Shown here: positions 59,315 through 64,000 of the stretch, one piece after another
Layout of the letters: each line of letters opens with the position of its first letter
Position numbering within the stretch: position 1 is the first letter of the stretch
Assembly (NCBI RefSeq): GCF_963663645.1
Contig: NZ_OY760503.1
Span: 2,773,401-2,837,400, forward strand
Direction of reading: 5' to 3'
Source: an uncultured Trichococcus sp.
GTDB taxonomy: Bacteria > Bacillota > Bacilli > Lactobacillales > Aerococcaceae
DNA length: 64,000 nucleotides
Made by a program: the position numbers and the translations under genes
Notes under the pieces: model-generated
Databases searched by the model: none
The model's input: only the letters and a program-made list of their open reading frames with translations
What the model was told of the DNA's origin: nothing

Positions 59315-61300
59315 TTAATTTTTTGCTAGAAACGATATACCGGCTAAAGATGTGTATGCAGCACTCGCGATTTTTACAACCACATTCCCATTATCATTCA
59401 CATCAATTCGTCCAGTCCCACTGCTGAGAGTGGACGGGAAAAGCTCTTTCAGCCCTGGTCTAAATCCGGCTGGTAACGTAAATATGACTGTCCCATCAGC
59501 TGTTCCGCCATCCTTAATCAACCCAGTGATGTGAACCATGTTGTCAGGGCCTTTCCAGTATTCCGCCGGCGCGAAACCGTCCCCATAATTAACCCAAGAA
59601 TTCAATAATGTAGGTGCATAAGTTACGGGCATTCCACTAACTAGGGTCCACCCGTTAATGGCCGCTGCGGATCCATAAAGCCGGTAAACGTTTCGCGATG
59701 TCAGGTCGTGCCATATGGCAGAAAAATCAGTTTCATGCCTAATTACATGCACCAATCCGCTAGGGCTAGGCTGACCAGCAACGGAGCCGAGAACAGCATG
59801 ATAATAGCCACCTGGAACGTCCTGCCAATAAAGCATCGTACCGTCTCCGGTGGGTAATGCGACTGCCTCAATCCCTCCGGTAAACCAGGTTTTCAAATTG
59901 TTCTCAAATCCTTCTTTTTCGGCAGCCTTCCCAAACGCAAGGCCTTTGCCGCCGTTGAGATAATCTACCAAAGAAAACCCTGTGGATAATTGCATGGTTT
60001 TGGAGATCGTATCGCCCGAGTTGAAATAGTCTTGTACGGTAAATTTAATATCCCAAGAATTATCTCCGCTGATGTCGGACAAAATAGTGACTGTAGACAA
60101 TGTATAATCTCCGGAGATGTCCGTTTCCGTCCATATTTCGCTTGTTACAGTCTTCTTCGACACTTTATATGCCTTGTCGTTCATGTTGCCCACAGGCGCA
60201 ATTTCGGCCGCTAACGTGACTTTGGCAAACTCTCCTTCGTCGTCGGGCGTTCCGTCTGCCAAGCATCGGGATGCGGTTAAAACGGTCAATCTCGGCGAAA
60301 AGTAAGCCACCACGTTTATTTGTGTGGTGACTGATACCGTGCGTCCCCGCGAATCAGTCAACGAGAACGTGACATCCTGCGTGCCGGATGCATTCAGCTC
60401 CGAGGTCGTGGCCGAATTCGTATTATAACTTGTGCCGTTTGCCGTGATTTTATAACTTGCAACGGTGCTCTTGTAGATGCCCGCTCCTGCCATCGCTAAC
60501 GCCAACTTTGATTTGCTCTGCACATATGCGCCAAATTTCGCGTGCAATCCGGAGACCGCCTCGGCAATGCTGGTGCTTGTGATACTAGGCATAGCCGCGG
60601 CGGGTATGTGCGCCGTGAAGTTTATGATTTTTGATCCGATGTAGGTGCCCCCGTTGTAGGTGTCCACTTGGATGCGGCCGCCCCCAGATTCGGCATTCGG
60701 GATGCGGTTCGCGTATTCCTCCAGCGGCACCGTCCACTGCAGAGATGTCCCTGCCGCCACTTGATTAATCTGCGTCCAACTACCTACAAAAAAATCATGA
60801 TAGACGTAATGCGTAAACGAATCCGATGCGCGCGGCAAACTGATTGTGATGGTATCGCCCATGATCGGATTGAAATTGCTCAATGTGGGCGTTGTCGCAC
60901 GCGGTATAGTATTCAGCCACGCGCTCCCGGAAACATTAACCGTGCCGACATATGAGCCGTTCCAGGTGATGTCAAAATTATGCGATGCGGAAATTGTGAA
61001 TTGCTTTGTTCCGTCTGCGTTGTGATACACAATAACCCCATGCGATCCGAGTTTTTTGGACCCGTAGCCCGATAGTGTTGATGTGTTATAAAACGTTTTT
61101 GTTGAGCCGTTTATCGTAATAGAGCAGGCGGACGATGTCGCATCGCTCACGCTTGCCCAGGACTGTAGTGAGTCTATGTATAAATCAGCCCAAACAGTCG
61201 AATAGTTTCCGCTGATGTCCTGCGTAGCGCTCCACTCAATTCGCAAGCGGAAGGCGCTGTTGTTCGTGAAAATCTGTGTGTATGTTCCAGACAATGCCAT
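59315..61300 (-). CDS. DUF859-type phage minor structural / tail protein
   Basis: About 661 residues, rich in beta strands. MALSGTYTQIFTNNSAFRLRIEW and IVYHNADGTKQF are typical of DUF859 siphovirus structural proteins; Ig-like strands follow, then LNGGKGLAFGKAAEKEGFENNL and a C-terminal fibre tip (YWKGPDNMVHITGLIKDGG). The ATG near 61300 is chosen: it follows GGTGGGGTG at the end of the preceding gene, while the 19-codon longer frame would overlap it. Probably part of the baseplate or a receptor-binding fibre. Confidence 0.82.
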   Translation of the reverse strand: MALSGTYTQIFTNNSAFRLRIEWSATQDISGNYSTVWADLYIDSLQSWASVSDATSSACSITINGSTKTFYNTSTLSGYGSKKLGSHGVIVYHNADGTKQFTISASHNFDITWNGSYVGTVNVSGSAWLNTIPRATTPTLSNFNPIMGDTITISLPRASDSFTHYVYHDFFVGSWTQINQVAAGTSLQWTVPLEEYANRIPNAESGGGRIQVDTYNGGTYIGSKIINFTAHIPAAAMPSITSTSIAEAVSGLHAKFGAYVQSKSKLALAMAGAGIYKSTVASYKITANGTSYNTNSATTSELNASGTQDVTFSLTDSRGRTVSVTTQINVVAYFSPRLTVLTASRCLADGTPDDEGEFAKVTLAAEIAPVGNMNDKAYKVSKKTVTSEIWTETDISGDYTLSTVTILSDISGDNSWDIKFTVQDYFNSGDTISKTMQLSTGFSLVDYLNGGKGLAFGKAAEKEGFENNLKTWFTGGIEAVALPTGDGTMLYWQDVPGGYYHAVLGSVAGQPSPSGLVHVIRHETDFSAIWHDLTSRNVYRLYGSAAAINGWTLVSGMPVTYAPTLLNSWVNYGDGFAPAEYWKGPDNMVHITGLIKDGGTADGTVIFTLPAGFRPGLKELFPSTLSSGTGRIDVNDNGNVVVKIASAAYTSLAGISFLAKN

Positions 61301-61304
61301 TAGA

Positions 61305-62903
61305 TCACCCCACCCACTTAAACGATAGATTTCCGTTTGAACGCGGAATAAAAGCATAATTTCCTATTCGGATGCTAGTCAAAACGCGCACATCGGTAAT
61401 GTAGAAATTGCCGTTCGCCCAATACGCACCCTCAACACCGTTTAGGATAAATGCGATGCGATCGTTTTCGATTTTTAATTTCAGTGGATTCCCAACTTCT
61501 CCCAGGATGATGTCCCCGTCCAAAAATTGGATGAATTTGCGAATTTCCTCGAACTGCGTTTGCTGGTCTCCATCCACGTTGTCGATAAACTGCCGAAGCT
61601 CACTGAAAGTGAAGGTGAAATCGTTGCTTGTCTGAGTGAACTGCGTTGAAACAGACTCCTTGTACTCATTCAATTCGCTTTTACTCGTGTACGTTTCTGC
61701 GACTTCTGTCCGGATCGCCCCGGCAGATTGTTCAATGTTCGAATTAAGTGTCGTGACTTGTTCAGTGACATAATTCTGCACTTTAGTGTTGGTTTCGCTG
61801 ACATTGTTCGACACGTTTTCGATCGCTTTTTCCGTGTTCAATTGACTTTCAGAAAAGGTCGCGTAATTCGTTCCCAGGGTCAGCTTGTTGTTCTGCGGAT
61901 TTTCCATATCGATGGTCAACTTTTGGATCAGCATGAACTCATTAAGTTGATGCGCCGGGCTGTTTATTTTTACATATTCAAAAAACCGAAGCTCGTCGAT
62001 CTGACCATTCGTCATGGATAAATCGATAGCAGATACATCAAGAGAAACGCTCAAATTTATGCGGCTAGCTAGTTCGGCAGCTGCTTTCGTGAGCAGGTTA
62101 TCTCCAACTGTCACGTCATCCCATGTTTTTGTTGCAAAAATCCAGCCATAAGCATCGACGGCCTCCTGATTAAACACGTAATCAATACCGCCGTTAACGG
62201 CCGCAATGGTCAGGCGCTCGTCCGTGTCGTTCCCCAGCTTTGCTCCATAAGGGATCAGCGCCGTTACGATGTCTTGCCCTTTGATTTCCTTGTTCAGATC
62301 CAGCAGGTTTTCGCCCAGTTTGATTTCCTGAAGACTTTGCATCGTGCTATCTTCCAGGTAATCCAAGTAGTTGATGCCGCCTGACCTGCGAATCCTAATA
62401 TAGCCGCCCAGCAGCTTGATCAATTTGTCGTTTACCACATCCCACGCGCTCGATGCTGTGATGCTGGACCGTGTAATGTAATCGTTTGGATCAGTAACGG
62501 TAACGTTGCCCAAAATAAAACGTTTAGCTACTTCCACCTGCGCATTATATTCATCCAGGACATAGCTTAAAAAGCCGGACACGCTACCAGAGTAAGAGTA
62601 CGGCCTAACGATGCCATCATTCAAAAAAGCGAGGTCGCCCTCACAAATGACATCCTTCGCGTTGTTAAAGTCCTGGACATCATCCAGCACACGGCCTCGG
62701 AATACTAGATAAGCATCCTGGTAGACTTCGATCGATGATTTCACTCGCTTGATTCGATCGTACATTGGATGGGATGGATAGATTTTAAAATCAAACGATC
62801 CCGTTTTGTTGACTTCCAACGCTATTTTTTTTTCGAATATGGCCAGTTCATCAATCCGGGGATCGAATAGCAATTCGTTGTCACAATAGACTGTATAAAC
62901 CAC
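61305..62903 (-). CDS. Phage tail-associated protein (Tal / prophage endopeptidase tail family)
   Basis: 532 residues. The N-terminal 350 fit the gp27/Tal tail hub fold (FDPRIDELAIFEKKIALEVNKTGSFDFKIYPSHPMYD, DQFNNAKD, WDVVNDKLIKLLGGYIRIRR). A coiled-coil stretch (about 365-460) and a C-terminal piece like RIGNYAFIPRSNGNLSFKWVG follow. No clear peptidase or lysozyme domain is seen, so it may be structural only. GTG start overlapping the Dit stop (TAGTG). Confidence 0.85.
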   Translation of the reverse strand: MVYTVYCDNELLFDPRIDELAIFEKKIALEVNKTGSFDFKIYPSHPMYDRIKRVKSSIEVYQDAYLVFRGRVLDDVQDFNNAKDVICEGDLAFLNDGIVRPYSYSGSVSGFLSYVLDEYNAQVEVAKRFILGNVTVTDPNDYITRSSITASSAWDVVNDKLIKLLGGYIRIRRSGGINYLDYLEDSTMQSLQEIKLGENLLDLNKEIKGQDIVTALIPYGAKLGNDTDERLTIAAVNGGIDYVFNQEAVDAYGWIFATKTWDDVTVGDNLLTKAAAELASRINLSVSLDVSAIDLSMTNGQIDELRFFEYVKINSPAHQLNEFMLIQKLTIDMENPQNNKLTLGTNYATFSESQLNTEKAIENVSNNVSETNTKVQNYVTEQVTTLNSNIEQSAGAIRTEVAETYTSKSELNEYKESVSTQFTQTSNDFTFTFSELRQFIDNVDGDQQTQFEEIRKFIQFLDGDIILGEVGNPLKLKIENDRIAFILNGVEGAYWANGNFYITDVRVLTSIRIGNYAFIPRSNGNLSFKWVG

Positions 62904-63550
62904 TACAACGCCCCCTCTTGATATTCAAATAATACAGTAGTGCCTGCTGCTCCTGTGATGGTTAGCAGGTTATCACCATAGCTTAATGCAATATTTGTCA
63001 GCCGTTGCGTTCCGGCGTTCACACTGATTGTCTGGCCATTTAATACGACGGTAACCGCAGCACTTGCTGTGATTGTCGGAATCACCCGCTTCCGTTCGTT
63101 CGTCAAGTTAAGGGTGTTCGTGCCGCTCGCTCCAAGGGTCGTATTTATCGCTGTTACGTCGTTTTTATACTTCCACGGCTGACAGGTTGCCTTCACGGTT
63201 AAAATAGCCAAAACGCCGTCATTTTTTAGCGAGGTGGCACATCTTCCGACTAAGTAGTAGCCGGGTTCTTCTTTTGTTCGGATGGTCCGCTGCTTACCGT
63301 TCAGATATCCGATCAGCCACCTCACCAGATCGGCAGAATAAGTTTCTGGTTTAATCGCAAAAACTGCTTCAAACGGTCGGCTTTCGTAATGCACTTCTCC
63401 GGTCAGTGCCTCGGTCAGGTCCAGGGCACCGTCTCCGTTCGGTATTTCCACATATATTTCTTTCGGTTTCGGAGCATCGATAGTGAGCGAGGTCAGGTAA
63501 AGTCCCCAGTCGCTGAACGATGCCATTCCGTCAAAAAATACTTCATTCAC
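62903..63550 (-). CDS. Phage distal tail protein (Dit)
   Basis: 215 residues. The N-terminal ring domain ([72 protein letters not shown]) is characteristic of SPP1-type Dit proteins, which form the hexameric baseplate hub between tail tube and Tal. It overlaps the tape measure gene by 4 bp and the Tal gene by 1 bp. Confidence 0.92.
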   Translation of the reverse strand: MNEVFFDGMASFSDWGLYLTSLTIDAPKPKEIYVEIPNGDGALDLTEALTGEVHYESRPFEAVFAIKPETYSADLVRWLIGYLNGKQRTIRTKEEPGYYLVGRCATSLKNDGVLAILTVKATCQPWKYKNDVTAINTTLGASGTNTLNLTNERKRVIPTITASAAVTVVLNGQTISVNAGTQRLTNIALSYGDNLLTITGAAGTTVLFEYQEGAL

Positions 63551-64000
63551 CTACCTCGCCCCCTCAATCGATAATCATTTCCTAGTTGTTTGTCCATTTC
63601 GGACCGGATTTCTCCGACCAGTGCGCCGGTGTCCATAACCATCTGCCTATTCGGATCATAATCAGCGAAAAACTCAGCGATAAGAACGATAATCGCATCA
63701 AGTCTATTTTGGACGCTTGTCATCTCAAAGTCCTGAGAATAAATTTGGTTCCCGGATAATAAATTTTTAGAAAAATCAGCTTCTATGTCCTTGTTCTTAA
63801 AACCATCCAACTCATCAGCCATCATGCTAGATAATGATGTTATACCCATTTCGTCTTGCAGGCTTCCGGCCACTCCGCTAACGGTTTTCTTCACTGTTTC
63901 GAATTGATCTTGAAGCCCTTTGTCCAATCCATTCATGATTGCATTACCTGCAGGTATTAACAGTTTCTTATCATACGAGATTGGCCCTTTATTTTTGGCG
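63547..64000 (-). CDS. Phage tail tape measure protein, C-terminal end
   Basis: At least 150 residues continuing past the right edge; there is no start in the window. The visible part reads [28 protein letters not shown] and the C-terminal [34 protein letters not shown], as in tape measure proteins of Lactobacillales phages. Sets the tail length and ends directly before Dit, as usual. Confidence 0.85.
   Translation of the reverse strand, partial: AKNKGPISYDKKLLIPAGNAIMNGLDKGLQDQFETVKKTVSGVAGSLQDEMGITSLSSMMADELDGFKNKDIEADFSKNLLSGNQIYSQDFEMTSVQNRLDAIIVLIAEFFADYDPNRQMVMDTGALVGEIRSEMDKQLGNDYRLRGRGR

Larger units (their letters stand above)
53400..64000 (-). mobile_element. Prophage, late (tail and lysis) end
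   Basis: A continuous minus-strand run of siphovirus-type genes: tape measure, Dit, Tal, DUF859-like, BppU, a small tail gene, XkdX, then a cassette gene pair, holin and amidase. It enters from beyond the right edge and ends near 53.4 kb. Integrase, replication and head genes are not in the window, so size and integrity are unknown. Confidence 0.88.

Noticed and set aside
1-64000. tRNA or rRNA genes
   Set aside because: I saw no convincing cloverleaf or rRNA sequence on reading; a tRNA scan would be needed to exclude one fully.

Overview
The window reads as the chromosome of a low-to-mid GC Firmicute of the Lactobacillales. The pectin and xylan sugar genes, the Zwf, HicAB, Lrp and GPH families and the style of the prophage suggest a Carnobacteriaceae member such as Trichococcus. 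That is an inference from gene content, not a database match. Almost all genes lie on the minus strand. No rRNA, tRNA or CRISPR array was seen.

Layout. (1) 1-12.5 kb is a plant-oligosaccharide locus: a GH43 beta-xylosidase/arabinofuranosidase (partial), a GPH symporter behind a consensus cre site, a GH35-like hydrolase, a GH3 glycosidase, one ordinary AraC regulator and two large AraC regulators fused to GH39-like domains that have lost catalytic residues. (2) 12.5-23.4 kb is a patchwork with signs of rearrangement: an aldo/keto reductase behind a MerR-type promoter, HicAB, a 5'-truncated homocysteine methyltransferase, an SDR, Zwf, a head-to-head pair of gene remnants (LysR and FMN-binding flavoprotein) fused at one deletion junction, ApbE and a class III-like Fic protein. 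(3) 23.4-37.4 kb is a rhamnogalacturonan module: ten co-oriented genes (GH105, TRAP DctPQM, epimerase-like TIM barrel, AraC, RhaM, KdgA, KduI, KduD), then an MFS transporter, a GH78 rhamnosidase and an AraC regulator. (4) 37.5-45.4 kb is an amino-acid operon: ABC importer, aminotransferase, D-2-hydroxyacid dehydrogenase, second ATPase and MFS carrier, with an Lrp regulator at its end. (5) 45.7-52.9 kb is AT-rich and defence-like: a three-gene Rad50-like ATPase system of the ABC-three-component type and a PIN-like nuclease gene. (6) About 53.2-64 kb is the late end of a prophage (tape measure, Dit, Tal, DUF859-like, BppU, XkdX, holin, amidase). A separately transcribed cassette with a Shedu-like nuclease domain sits between the tail and lysis genes.

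The least expected structure is a family of intergenic arrays between 14.9 and 37.5 kb. Each array usually has three strong hairpins of the form CTCCGG...CCGGAG spaced at a regular period of about 50 bp. There are about nine copies, with paired (covarying) base changes in the stems. They lie only between transcription units, often between a stop codon and its terminator. They look like a new BOX/REP-type element or a structured RNA.
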